DNA from: Albirhodobacter sp048262715
GTDB lineage: Bacteria; Pseudomonadota; Alphaproteobacteria; Rhodobacterales; Rhodobacteraceae
Reading direction: 5' to 3'
Length of the DNA: 64,000 nt
Assembly (NCBI GenBank): GCA_048262715.1
Contig: JBLXEV010000001.1
Span: 469,149 to 533,148 of the forward strand
Every line of letters begins with the position of its first letter. Position 1 is the stretch's first letter. The translations under genes and the position numbers were made by a program. Below the pieces are notes generated by a model. That model was given only the letters and a program-made list of their open reading frames with translations, had not been told where the DNA came from and did not search any database. Below, in pieces: positions 8,583 through 16,829 of the stretch.

Positions 8583-9761
8583 ATGGCATTTCCCGAGCGG
8601 TTCTCGAACCTGCCCGATTACGCATTTCCGCGTTTGCGGAAGCTGTTGGACGTTTACCCGTCCGGCGCGGACCCGATCGTGATGACGATTGGCGAGCCGC
8701 GTCACCCGATGCCCGATTTCATCGGCGAGGTGATGGCCGCGTCGATTGGCGAGTTCGCAAAATATCCGGCCAATGATGGCGCACCGGAGCTGTTGGCCGC
8801 GATTTCCACATGGATCGCGCAGCGGTATGGCGCGCCTGTATCCGCAGACCGGATCATGGTGCTCAATGGCACGCGCGAAGGGCTGTTCAACGCCTGCCTC
8901 GCGCTGAGCCCTGAGACCAAGCGCGGTCAAAAGCCCGTCGTGTTGATCCCGAACCCGTTCTATCAGGTCTATGCGGTTGCGGCCGTGGCGGCGGGGGCGG
9001 AACCCGTCTTCGTGCCGGCGCGCGCGGAGACAGGCTATCTGCCCGATTACGCCAGCTTGCCTGCCGAGATCTTGGAGCGCGTCACTGTCGCCTATCTCTG
9101 CTCGCCCGCCAATCCGCAGGGTGCTGTCGCCTCGCGCGACTATCTGACCGAGCTTTTGCAGCTTGCAGAACGTTATGATTTCAAGCTCTTCGCGGATGAA
9201 TGCTATTCCGAGATCTACCGTGATGCACCGCCTGCAGGCGCGCTGGAGGTCTCGCATCAGATGGGGGCGGACCCCGAGCGCGTCGTGGCGTTCCATTCGC
9301 TCTCGAAGCGCTCCAACCTTCCGGGCCTACGCTCGGGCTTTGTGGCGGCTGGGCCTGAATCTATCCTGCGGATCCGCCAGTTGCGGGCCTATTCGGGCGC
9401 ACCGCTGCCGCTGCCGATCCAGCGCGTTTCAACCCGTGTTTGGGCGGACGAGGCGCATGTGGTTGCAAATCGGGCGCTCTATAACGAGAAATATCAGGAC
9501 GCGGCGGAAATTTTCGCAGGCGTTCAAGGATACCAGACTCCGGAGGGCGGTTTTTTCCTCTGGCTTCCGGTGGAAGATGGCGAGGCGGCAACGCTGAAGC
9601 TGTGGCGCGAGGTTGGGGTTCGGGTGCTTCCGGGCGCCTATCTGTCGCGCGATGTCGCGGGCGAAAACCCCGGCAAAGCCTACATTCGGGTCGCTTTGGT
9701 GGCTCCAAGAGAAGAAACGCAGCGCGGGCTCATAAAGCTTCGTGACTGCTTGTATACGTGA
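8583..9761 (+). CDS. dapC: PLP aminotransferase, probable N-succinyldiaminopimelate aminotransferase
   Basis: A 392-aa fold-type I aminotransferase. Visible features are NGTREGLFNACLAL, PNPFYQVY, CSPANPQGAV, DECYSEIY and the PLP lysine K242 in SLSKRSNLPGLRSGF. The combination of NGTREGLF with PNPFYQVY fits the proteobacterial DapC group, which makes N-succinyl-LL-diaminopimelate for lysine and peptidoglycan; a dapB gene lies 17 kb away. Other class I/II aminotransferases cannot be excluded. ATG 8583 has GAGG five bases upstream; an ATG at 8559 is less well supported. The next gene, ftsK, starts 11 bases downstream. Confidence 0.8.
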   Translation: MAFPERFSNLPDYAFPRLRKLLDVYPSGADPIVMTIGEPRHPMPDFIGEVMAASIGEFAKYPANDGAPELLAAISTWIAQRYGAPVSADRIMVLNGTREGLFNACLALSPETKRGQKPVVLIPNPFYQVYAVAAVAAGAEPVFVPARAETGYLPDYASLPAEILERVTVAYLCSPANPQGAVASRDYLTELLQLAERYDFKLFADECYSEIYRDAPPAGALEVSHQMGADPERVVAFHSLSKRSNLPGLRSGFVAAGPESILRIRQLRAYSGAPLPLPIQRVSTRVWADEAHVVANRALYNEKYQDAAEIFAGVQGYQTPEGGFFLWLPVEDGEAATLKLWREVGVRVLPGAYLSRDVAGENPGKAYIRVALVAPREETQRGLIKLRDCLYT

Positions 9762-9772
9762 GGTTCAGAGCA

Positions 9773-12700
9773 ATGGCATCTTATCAGGCTCGGCAACGTG
9801 ATCCGCTTCTGGATCAGGATACGCAGGCGGTATTGGAACGGCGGGGGAAGGAACTCCTCGGCACGGGCTTTGTCGTCGCGGGGCTGATGGCTGCGCTGAT
9901 GCTGATGAGCTACTCCGCCGAAGATCCGAGCTGGATGGCAGCGGGATCGGGCGAGGTGCAGAACTATCTGGGCCGGTTCGGGGCGATGATTGCCTCGCCG
10001 TTGATCGGGATTCTGGGCCTTGGCGCATGGATGCTGCCGGTGGCGCTTTTGGTCTGGGGCGTGCGCTTCATCACCCATCACGGCGAAGAACGCTGGGGCG
10101 GACGCGCTGTCTTCCTGCCGATGGGCGTTGTGATTGCGGCCGTGCATGGCGCTCTAATGGAGCCCTCCACAGATTGGAACGCCGCCTTCGGGATGGGCGG
10201 GCGTCTGGGTGATATGATTGCGGGCTCGCTCTTGGGCATCGCGCCGGTTGGCGGCTCGGGCGGGCTGCATGTTCTGGCAACAATCTTCATTCTCCCGACG
10301 GTGCTGGCGAGCCTCTTTGTGCTTGGTTTCACCCGTGATGAGCTGCGGGTGATCTGGGCGCGGGTCCGGTTCTATCTGGTCTCGGGCTATGCGATGATGC
10401 TCGGCCTTTTGGGGCAAGGTGCGCAGGCTTCGGTGGAAGCGATGCGCGGCGCGCAGGAACGTGCCCGCGAACGGCGCGCCCGCGCGTCGGAGCAAGCGGC
10501 AGAGATGGCTGCGTGGGAAGCGCAACAGGCGGCATGGGCTCAAACCCAAGCGGGCTATGATGCACCACGGGGCCAAGCTTTTGCTGCGCAGAATTATGCG
10601 GATCAGGCCCCTGCACAGCAGGCATGGCTAGACCCGCAAACCCAGGGCTATTACCCGCAGGGCGCTGATGCCGATGACGGCTATGGTTACGCGCCGCAAG
10701 AGCGCCCGAGCCTAATGTCGCGGATCAAGCGTGCGGTGGTCGAGCCAGAAGCATGGCAAGAGCCGGAGTCCGAGCTGATTGAACCTGTTCACGCGTGGGG
10801 CGAAGAAGACTATGCCGCTCCGGATCAGGACCGGATTCGCGCCCGTATCGCCGATGCGGTGAAAACGCGCGCCGCCGCCGCGGCAGAGCGCCGCGTTGAG
10901 CCTGTGATGAGCGCACCGAGCGCGGGTGTCGAGCAAGAGTTCGACGCCGCCGCTTATGCAGTCCAAGAGTATACGCCGCCGCCAGCACCTGCAGCGCCGG
11001 TGACACCTGCTTCTGTCCTTTCGGCGGTTGCGGCACGTTTGGCGCGTGGACCCAAACAAGTTGAAAAGCCCGTGCTTCGGGCCGAGCCGCCCGTACGCGC
11101 CCAGCCGCGCTATATGCCGGGCGCTATGCGCGCCGCAGAGGCGGCGGTGACAGGGGCCGTGTCTGGCGCGATGGCTGCTCCTAAGGCGTCAGCTATGCCG
11201 TCCATGCCGCAGGTTGCGCCGACATATGCGCCCGAGATGTATCAGCCCTACGCGGTTGAGCCTGCCGCAGAGCGGGGGGCGGAGCCCGCACGGGCAAACC
11301 CGCTGCGCGCGACACGTGCGCCGCAGCCTCGGATTGATTGGGAAGAAGACGAAGTCAACTGGGAGCCGGAAGTGACCGCCGCGCAGGCGCTCGCTGCGGC
11401 GGATATGGTCCCGGATTATGTGGCTGATTACGGATTTGACGATCAATCCCGCTACGCGCCTCAGCAGGAGCCCGCGTTCGAAGCGGAAGATTACGACGAC
11501 CGCCATCACGCGCAATATGCCGATGATTTCGGTGCGGATGATTTTAATGCTGACGGTTTTGACGCGAGCGATGCAGAAATCCCGGCACCGCGCGCCGCGC
11601 TCAGCCGTGTTGTGATCCCCACCGCCGAGCCGAAACGCGCCGTGGTGCAGCATGCGATGAAAAAACCCGCCCAGCCGTCCAAGCAGGCGATGAGCGAAGC
11701 GCAACCCGCGCTGCGCTTCGAGCCGCCGCGTCACCCCGCCTATGAGACACCGCCGCTGGCGCTGTTGATGAACCCCGCGACGATTGCGCGCCACCAGCTC
11801 TCGGATGAGGCGCTGGAGGAGAACGCGCGGATGCTCGAATCGGTTCTCGATGACTACGGCGTCAAAGGCGAGATCGTCTCCGTGCGTCCGGGCCCCGTTG
11901 TCACGATGTATGAGCTGGAGCCCGCGCCGGGCCTGAAGGCAAGCCGCGTGATCGGTTTGGCGGATGATATTGCGCGCTCGATGTCGGCACTCTCGGCGCG
12001 GGTTTCCACCGTTCCGGGGCGCTCGGTGATCGGGATCGAATTGCCCAACGAGCATCGCGAGAAGGTCGTGCTGCGTGAGATCCTGTCGGCGCGTGATTTT
12101 GGCGATAGCGCGATGAAGCTGCCGCTGGCCTTGGGCAAAGATATCGCGGGCGAGCCGATCGTGGCGAACCTCGCGAAGATGCCGCACTTGCTGATCGCAG
12201 GGACGACTGGCTCGGGCAAATCGGTCGCGATCAACACGATGATCCTGAGCCTGCTTTACAAGCTCTCGCCTGAGGAATGCCGCCTGATCATGATCGACCC
12301 GAAGATGCTGGAGCTCAGCGTCTATGACGGTATCCCGCATCTGCTCTCGCCCGTCGTGACCGACCCGAAGAAGGCCGTGGTTGCGCTGAAATGGGTCGTG
12401 GGCGAGATGGAAGAGCGCTATCGTAAGATGTCCAAAATGGGTGTGCGCAACATTGAAGGCTATAATGGCCGCGTCAAAGAGGCGATGGCCAAGGGCGAGC
12501 TGTTCAAGCGCACGATCCAAACCGGATTCGACGAGGAGACCGGCGAGCCGATCTTCGAGACGGATGAATTCCAGCCGACTCCGATCCCCTATATCGTGGT
12601 GATCGTGGACGAGATGGCCGATTTGATGATGGTCGCTGGTAAAGAGATCGAAGCTTGCATCCAGCGCTTGGCGCAGATGGCGCGGGCCTCTGGGATCCAC

Positions 12701-13249
12701 CTGATCATGGCGACGCAGCGTCCCTCGGTGGATGTCATCACCGGCACGATCAAGGCGAACTTCCCGACGCGGATCTCGTTCCAAGTGACGTCGAAAATCG
12801 ACAGCCGCACGATCTTGGGCGAAATGGGCGCAGAGCAACTGCTCGGCATGGGCGATATGCTCTACATGGGCAATGGCTCGCGTATCACGCGGATCCACGG
12901 GCCGTTCGTTTCCGATGAAGAGGTCGAGGAGATCGTCAACCATCTCAAGAGCTTCGGCCCGCCGGAATACATGTCGGGCGTGGTTGAGGGGCCGGAGGGC
13001 GAAGCCGCAACCGATATTGATGCGGTTCTGGGCCTCAACAACGGCTCGGATGATGTGGAAAACGCGCTTTACGATACCGCCGTGGCGATTGTCGCGAAGG
13101 ATCGCAAATGCTCGACCTCCTATATCCAGCGCAAACTTGGCATCGGCTATAATAAGGCCGCGCGCCTTGTGGAGCAGATGGAAGATGAGGGCGTGGTGTC
13201 CACCGCCAACCATGTTGGCAAGCGCGAGATCCTGATTCCCGAACGCTAA
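9773..13249 (+). CDS. ftsK: FtsK DNA translocase (cell division, chromosome dimer resolution)
   Basis: A 1158-aa septal DNA pump. Residues 25-215 hold about four membrane segments. Residues 230-650 are a long low-complexity linker rich in Ala, Pro, Gln and acidic residues. The motor follows, with Walker A near residue 809 (AGTTGSGKSV), a Walker B region (YIVVIVDEMADL) and MATQRPSVDV. The C-terminal about 65 residues are the winged-helix gamma domain that reads KOPS sites (STSYIQRKLGIGYNKAARL). All canonical parts are present. ATG 9773 has GAGG nine bases upstream; a GTG at 9758 is in frame but would overlap the preceding stop. Together with lolA downstream this is a conserved neighbourhood, though a hairpin separates them. 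Confidence 0.95.
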   Translation: MASYQARQRDPLLDQDTQAVLERRGKELLGTGFVVAGLMAALMLMSYSAEDPSWMAAGSGEVQNYLGRFGAMIASPLIGILGLGAWMLPVALLVWGVRFITHHGEERWGGRAVFLPMGVVIAAVHGALMEPSTDWNAAFGMGGRLGDMIAGSLLGIAPVGGSGGLHVLATIFILPTVLASLFVLGFTRDELRVIWARVRFYLVSGYAMMLGLLGQGAQASVEAMRGAQERARERRARASEQAAEMAAWEAQQAAWAQTQAGYDAPRGQAFAAQNYADQAPAQQAWLDPQTQGYYPQGADADDGYGYAPQERPSLMSRIKRAVVEPEAWQEPESELIEPVHAWGEEDYAAPDQDRIRARIADAVKTRAAAAAERRVEPVMSAPSAGVEQEFDAAAYAVQEYTPPPAPAAPVTPASVLSAVAARLARGPKQVEKPVLRAEPPVRAQPRYMPGAMRAAEAAVTGAVSGAMAAPKASAMPSMPQVAPTYAPEMYQPYAVEPAAERGAEPARANPLRATRAPQPRIDWEEDEVNWEPEVTAAQALAAADMVPDYVADYGFDDQSRYAPQQEPAFEAEDYDDRHHAQYADDFGADDFNADGFDASDAEIPAPRAALSRVVIPTAEPKRAVVQHAMKKPAQPSKQAMSEAQPALRFEPPRHPAYETPPLALLMNPATIARHQLSDEALEENARMLESVLDDYGVKGEIVSVRPGPVVTMYELEPAPGLKASRVIGLADDIARSMSALSARVSTVPGRSVIGIELPNEHREKVVLREILSARDFGDSAMKLPLALGKDIAGEPIVANLAKMPHLLIAGTTGSGKSVAINTMILSLLYKLSPEECRLIMIDPKMLELSVYDGIPHLLSPVVTDPKKAVVALKWVVGEMEERYRKMSKMGVRNIEGYNGRVKEAMAKGELFKRTIQTGFDEETGEPIFETDEFQPTPIPYIVVIVDEMADLMMVAGKEIEACIQRLAQMARASGIHLIMATQRPSVDVITGTIKANFPTRISFQVTSKIDSRTILGEMGAEQLLGMGDMLYMGNGSRITRIHGPFVSDEEVEEIVNHLKSFGPPEYMSGVVEGPEGEAATDIDAVLGLNNGSDDVENALYDTAVAIVAKDRKCSTSYIQRKLGIGYNKAARLVEQMEDEGVVSTANHVGKREILIPER

Positions 13250-13284
13250 TCGAGGGGCCCCCTGCCCCGCGAAACTGTGAACCG

Positions 13285-13317
13285 AGCCCCGCCCGATGTG
13301 ATCCGGCGGGGCTTTTC
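13285..13317 (+). terminator. Rho-independent terminator of ftsK
   Basis: AGCCCCGCC (13285-13293) pairs with GGCGGGGCT (13305-13313), followed by TTTT. Confidence 0.8.
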
Positions 13318-13346
13318 TATTCCAAGGGTTGCGCTAGATTAGGCAG

Positions 13347-13946
13347 ATGAAAATTCTTCGCTTTGCACTCGCCCCGCTCCTTGCGCTTTCCCTCGCGGCC
13401 CCGGCTTTCGCCGAGAAAATCCCGTTGGGTGAATTGTCGCGCTATATCAATAGCCTGCAAACCGTCGAGGCGGATTTCACGCAGGTCAATTCCGATGGCA
13501 CCATTGCCACGGGCAAGATGTATATGAACCGCCCCGGACGGGTGCGGTTTGAATATGCGCCGCCGGACCGGACCTTGGTGATGGCAGGGGAGGGGCAGGT
13601 CGCGATTTTCGATCCGAAATCGAACCAGCCTCCTGAGCAATACCCGCTTGCACGGACCCCGCTGAAGTTGATCCTCGCGAAGGACGTAAATTTGGCGACG
13701 GCCAAGATGGTTGTCGCCCATAGCGCCGATGATAAAGCCACATCGGTGACGGCGCAGGATCCCGAGCATCCTGAATATGGCACGATCCAGATGGTCTTTA
13801 CCGCCGCACCGACCGAATTGCGCCAATGGGTGATCACCGATGACGCGGGTGGGAAAACAACCGTGATCCTTGGGGATTTGAAGAAGGGCGGCTCGATGCG
13901 GTCATCGCTGTTCTCGATCCAAAGTGAGATTGCGAAGCGTAAGTAA
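13347..13946 (+). CDS. lolA: LolA-family outer-membrane lipoprotein carrier
   Basis: A 199-aa periplasmic protein with a signal peptide (residues 1-22, ending APAFA) and the LolA fold signature: SLQTVEADFTQ, a GxxxMxRPGRVRFEY segment, and a C-terminal QWVITDDAGGKTTVIL stretch. LolA shuttles lipoproteins from the LolCDE transporter to the outer membrane. Here it follows ftsK, as it often does in alphaproteobacteria. Several window genes encode likely clients (the lipoproteins at 14038 and 33853). A perfect bidirectional terminator follows. Confidence 0.88.
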   Translation: MKILRFALAPLLALSLAAPAFAEKIPLGELSRYINSLQTVEADFTQVNSDGTIATGKMYMNRPGRVRFEYAPPDRTLVMAGEGQVAIFDPKSNQPPEQYPLARTPLKLILAKDVNLATAKMVVAHSADDKATSVTAQDPEHPEYGTIQMVFTAAPTELRQWVITDDAGGKTTVILGDLKKGGSMRSSLFSIQSEIAKRK

Positions 13947-13978
13947 GCTGCGTGAAGATCTTTCATGGCCGATTATGC

Positions 13979-14010
13979 AAAAGGCCGCCCGATGAGGGCG
14001 GCCTTTTCGT
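13979..14010. terminator. Bidirectional terminator between lolA and the transglycosylase gene
   Basis: AAGGCCGCCC (13981-13990) and GGGCGGCCTT (13996-14005) form a 10-bp perfect stem with a 5-base loop, with an A tract before and a T tract after. It can serve both converging transcripts. Confidence 0.85.
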
Positions 14011-14037
14011 GAGGCAAACACTGGCCGTGCGAAGGGC

Positions 14038-14616
14038 TCAGCCTTTCCCGCAGGCAATGAGCTGCATCTGGTAGGTTTGCGCGCGCGCGCCAACCTTATC
14101 GGACACGGCCAGCAGCCAGCTTTTCGAATTGTAGCTGCCACGGGAATAGCCTGCGCGGCCTTCGTGATAGGCGAGATACTGGCCCCGCGCATCGTTGAGC
14201 GGGATCCCGAGCTGCGCGCTTGTTCCGCGCATATACCAGCCCATGAAATCGGTCGCGTCATTGATATCATCGCGGTCCGCGCCGAAGCTGCGGGTTTCGC
14301 GTTTATACTCGTCCCATGTGTTATCCAGCGCCTGCGCATAGCCATAGGCCGAGCTTTGGCGCCCCATCGGGATCACGCCCAGCACGTATTTATGCGGCGT
14401 GCGGGCATTGCCGACGAATTTCGATTCCTGATGGATCGTGGCCATCTGCACGGCAACCGGCACGCCCCAGTTGCGTTCCGCCCGTTTCATCGCGCGGAAA
14501 TACTTCGGACGCTCTTTGATGATCGCGCAGGCGTTTTCGAGATTGCGGGGAGGGCTGTAGCCGCCACCGCAAGAGGCCACCAGTAGCACCAGTGCCAGTG
14601 TAAAATACTTGCTCAT
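14038..14616 (-). CDS. Lytic transglycosylase (SLT-type) lipoprotein
   Basis: A 192-aa lipoprotein with a lipobox ending LVASC (lipidated Cys16). The mature domain is lysozyme-like: the catalytic glutamate is E64 in IHQESKF, followed by SAYGYAQALDNTWDEY and a FMGWYMRGTS region, then YLAYHEGRAGY. Homologues cleave peptidoglycan with formation of anhydro-muropeptides. The FxxSAYGYAQA form replaces the more usual SxxGLMQ motif, marking a separate subfamily. It is convergent with lolA and divergent from hspQ. Confidence 0.85.
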   Translation of the reverse strand: MSKYFTLALVLLVASCGGGYSPPRNLENACAIIKERPKYFRAMKRAERNWGVPVAVQMATIHQESKFVGNARTPHKYVLGVIPMGRQSSAYGYAQALDNTWDEYKRETRSFGADRDDINDATDFMGWYMRGTSAQLGIPLNDARGQYLAYHEGRAGYSRGSYNSKSWLLAVSDKVGARAQTYQMQLIACGKG

Positions 14617-14831
14617 ATCTGCCTCGATTTGACGGCGCGCTTTGGCACCATTCCTTATTTTTAAGATTATTTTAGCGGAAAATTTCGCGGCGCGAAATGG
14701 GCATGACTGGAAAAGGCGCGATTTCCGCCGAGGAAGCGGGCGACGTAACAGTTTGTTTCCTGCGAATCGGCGTGCCCCCCATGGACAGTAAAGCGCGAGG
14801 CGATTATTTCAGGGGAATGAAGGAAACATCT

Positions 14832-15158
14832 ATGCATACGTCGCGGGCGAAATATCATCTCGGCCAAGTGGTCCGTCACCGGAAGCACCCCTTCCGCGGG
14901 GTGGTCTTTGATGTCGACGCCATGTTTTCGAACACGGATGAGTGGTACGAGGCGATCCCTGAGGAGAGCCGCCCGTCGAAGGATCAGCCCTTCTATCACT
15001 TGCTCGCGGAGAACGACTCCAGCTTCTATGTCGCTTATGTATCAGAACAAAATCTGATCGCGGACTATTCGGGCGAGCCTGTGGATCACCCTGATCTGCA
15101 AGATCTGTTCGGGGATTTTGAAGATGGCGTCTACCCGCTGCAGATCCACCTGAACTAG
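14832..15158 (+). CDS. hspQ: HspQ/YccV-family hemimethylated-DNA-binding heat-shock protein
   Basis: A 108-aa protein matching HspQ: AKYHLGQVVRHRKHPFRGVV, then DAMFSNTDEWYEAIPEESRP and QPFYHLLAEN, ending in a DGVYPLQIHLN tail. HspQ is a small heat-shock protein that modulates Lon and DnaA turnover in enterobacteria. I chose ATG 14832 since AAGGA lies seven bases upstream; an ATG at 14817 has its AGGGG too close. The stop is one base away from the convergent RsbW-like gene. Confidence 0.88.
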   Translation: MHTSRAKYHLGQVVRHRKHPFRGVVFDVDAMFSNTDEWYEAIPEESRPSKDQPFYHLLAENDSSFYVAYVSEQNLIADYSGEPVDHPDLQDLFGDFEDGVYPLQIHLN

Positions 15159-15159
15159 C

Positions 15160-15642
15160 TTAGGCCATCGCACCGATAGGCAGGCGGAAGGCGAGCAGGT
15201 TCTGATCGCCTTCGCGGTGATAGCCGAGATCCTCGGCGAGATCGCGAATCAGGAACCAGCCGAATCCCCCTTCCGGCAGATCATGAGGCTCCGGCCGCGG
15301 AAGCCGCCCGATGTCGTGCAGCAGGTGATCTGCGGGCAGGGTAATCCCGTCATCGCTGACTGAACACGATAGACCACGCCGATCCCGCACGATGGACAGG
15401 CTGATGCTTCCGCGGTCACGCCCGCAATAGCTATGTTCAACGATATTGTTCATCACCTCTGCCAGAACAAGCTCAAGCGTGCCGGCTTCATCCTCGGAGA
15501 TATGCTGAGCGAACCGCGCAATCGCGGCGCGCAGCATATCGCGGACACTCAGCGCATCCGCATCGCAGGCCTTCTGGAAGATCTGCGGTGAAGGGCGCTC
15601 GGTACGGGCAGAGGCGGGGCCTGCATTCTGGTCAGCCAGCAT
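15160..15642 (-). CDS. RsbW-like ATP-binding anti-sigma / regulatory kinase
   Basis: A 160-aa GHKL (HATPase_c_2) protein. The N box is AEVMNNIVEHSY, a GxxF-type G2 region is EGGFGWFLIRD, and DDG is preserved in the middle. Such proteins bind a sigma factor or other partner and phosphorylate an STAS antagonist. Its start overlaps the end of the STAS gene by 11 bases, so the two form a coupled partner-switch pair. No sigma factor or PP2C phosphatase gene is next to them, so the target and the input are unknown. Confidence 0.85.
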   Translation of the reverse strand: MLADQNAGPASARTERPSPQIFQKACDADALSVRDMLRAAIARFAQHISEDEAGTLELVLAEVMNNIVEHSYCGRDRGSISLSIVRDRRGLSCSVSDDGITLPADHLLHDIGRLPRPEPHDLPEGGFGWFLIRDLAEDLGYHREGDQNLLAFRLPIGAMA

Positions 15643-15967
15643 CGCGCAGCCCTTCTCCGATCACCGCCGCATGGATTTTGAAAACGCTATCCATTCGCGT
15701 GAGATGGAAGACTTTGCGCACATTCGGCGTGAGCCCCGCCAGTTCCAGCTTGCGCGGTTTGAGGGCTTTCATCACCGCCACAATCGCGCCCAAGCCAGAG
15801 CTATCGACGAAATCGACCTGCGAGAGATCGAGGATGACACTGGGCGAGGGCTGCGCGGTGATTTCGCGCATTTTGTCCTTGAACCGGATTGCAACGGCAG
15901 CATCGAGGCGATCTTCGCCAACATGCACGACAAGGGCGCTATCAAGGGCTTCTGCAAAGAGGTTCAT
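15632..15967 (-). CDS. STAS-domain anti-sigma factor antagonist (RsbV/SpoIIAA-like)
   Basis: A 111-aa single STAS domain. The phosphorylation loop VDFVDSSGLGAI carries the acceptor serine (S56, directly after the conserved Asp), followed by LELAGLTPNVRKVFHLTRMD, the classic antagonist C-terminal helix. The frame stays open far upstream, but ATG 15967 has GGAG nine bases before it and the domain begins there. First gene of the pair with the RsbW-like kinase. Confidence 0.85.
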   Translation of the reverse strand: MNLFAEALDSALVVHVGEDRLDAAVAIRFKDKMREITAQPSPSVILDLSQVDFVDSSGLGAIVAVMKALKPRKLELAGLTPNVRKVFHLTRMDSVFKIHAAVIGEGLRDAG

Positions 15968-16165
15968 TGGGTGGCTCCGGTCGATGATTTGCTTTCTGAA
16001 CGCTAGCGAGAACACCTTACCAATCCGTATCCCGAGGCGGCGACCCGCGTGGTTCGGGTCGTCAAATGCCACAAATGTCGTTTGAATTTTAACGATCCTG
16101 GCCTGTAGGCCGTGTGCCGCGTCTCGGCGCTTGACGGGACCCCTCGCGCAGGGCAAGGGCAAGGG

Positions 16166-16816
16166 ATGAGCAACTATACCTACACCCCGCCCAGCGACCC
16201 GCCCAAGCTCCTCCATGTCGATGAGGAGATCCTTGTCGTGGACAAGCAAGATGGGTTGCTCTCGGTTCCGGGGAAGGGGCCAGAGAAGGCCGATTGCCTG
16301 ATCAACCGCCTGCGGGAGATCTACTCCGATGTGCTTTTGGTGCACCGCCTCGATACCGATACCTCGGGGGTGATGGTGTTCGCCCGCACCCCGAACGCGC
16401 AGCGGCATCTCGGGCTGCAATTCGAGAATCGCCAGACCTCGAAAAGTTATATCGCGCGGCTTTGGGGCGAGCTTGCGCCCGAGGCGGGGCGCGTGGATCT
16501 GCCGCTTTGCGTCGATTGGCCGAACCGCCCGCGCCAGCATGTGAACTATGAAAAGGGCCGCTCTGCGCAGACAGATTGGCAGGTCATCGCGCATGAGGAG
16601 GGCACGACGCGTGTGCGGCTGACGCCGATCACGGGGCGTAGCCACCAGTTGCGGGTGCATATGATGGAATTGGGTCACGCAATCTTAGGGGATCCGCTTT
16701 ATGCGGAGGGGCCAGCGCAGGCATTCCCACGTCTGATGCTCCATGCCGAGACACTCTCGTTCCGGCATCCAGAGGGCGGTGCGTCCCTGACATTCACCGC
16801 CCCCTGTCCGTTCTAA
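16166..16816 (+). CDS. rluA: RluA-family pseudouridine synthase
   Basis: A 216-aa pseudouridine synthase. The catalytic Asp lies in HRLDTDTSGVMVFA; VVDKQDGLLSVPGKG and ITGRSHQLRVHMMELGHAILGDPLY-type motifs (written here in parts: TGRSHQLRVH, LGHAILGDPLYA) complete the family pattern. The short length with no S4 domain matches RluA, which modifies 23S rRNA U746 and tRNA U32. ATG 16166 is chosen because AAGGG precedes it. It is convergent with the aldehyde dehydrogenase gene 13 bases away. Confidence 0.88.
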   Translation: MSNYTYTPPSDPPKLLHVDEEILVVDKQDGLLSVPGKGPEKADCLINRLREIYSDVLLVHRLDTDTSGVMVFARTPNAQRHLGLQFENRQTSKSYIARLWGELAPEAGRVDLPLCVDWPNRPRQHVNYEKGRSAQTDWQVIAHEEGTTRVRLTPITGRSHQLRVHMMELGHAILGDPLYAEGPAQAFPRLMLHAETLSFRHPEGGASLTFTAPCPF

Positions 16817-16829
16817 TCTCCTCTAGCGC

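Noticed and set aside
11189..13213. 674-codon minus-strand frame
   Set aside because: Antisense shadow of the ftsK motor; it has a low-complexity, His/Arg-rich translation and no ribosome site.
14756..14784. Possible heat-shock promoter before hspQ
   Set aside because: CCCCATGG at 14777-14784 resembles an RpoH -10, but nothing close to CTTGAA lies at the required distance.
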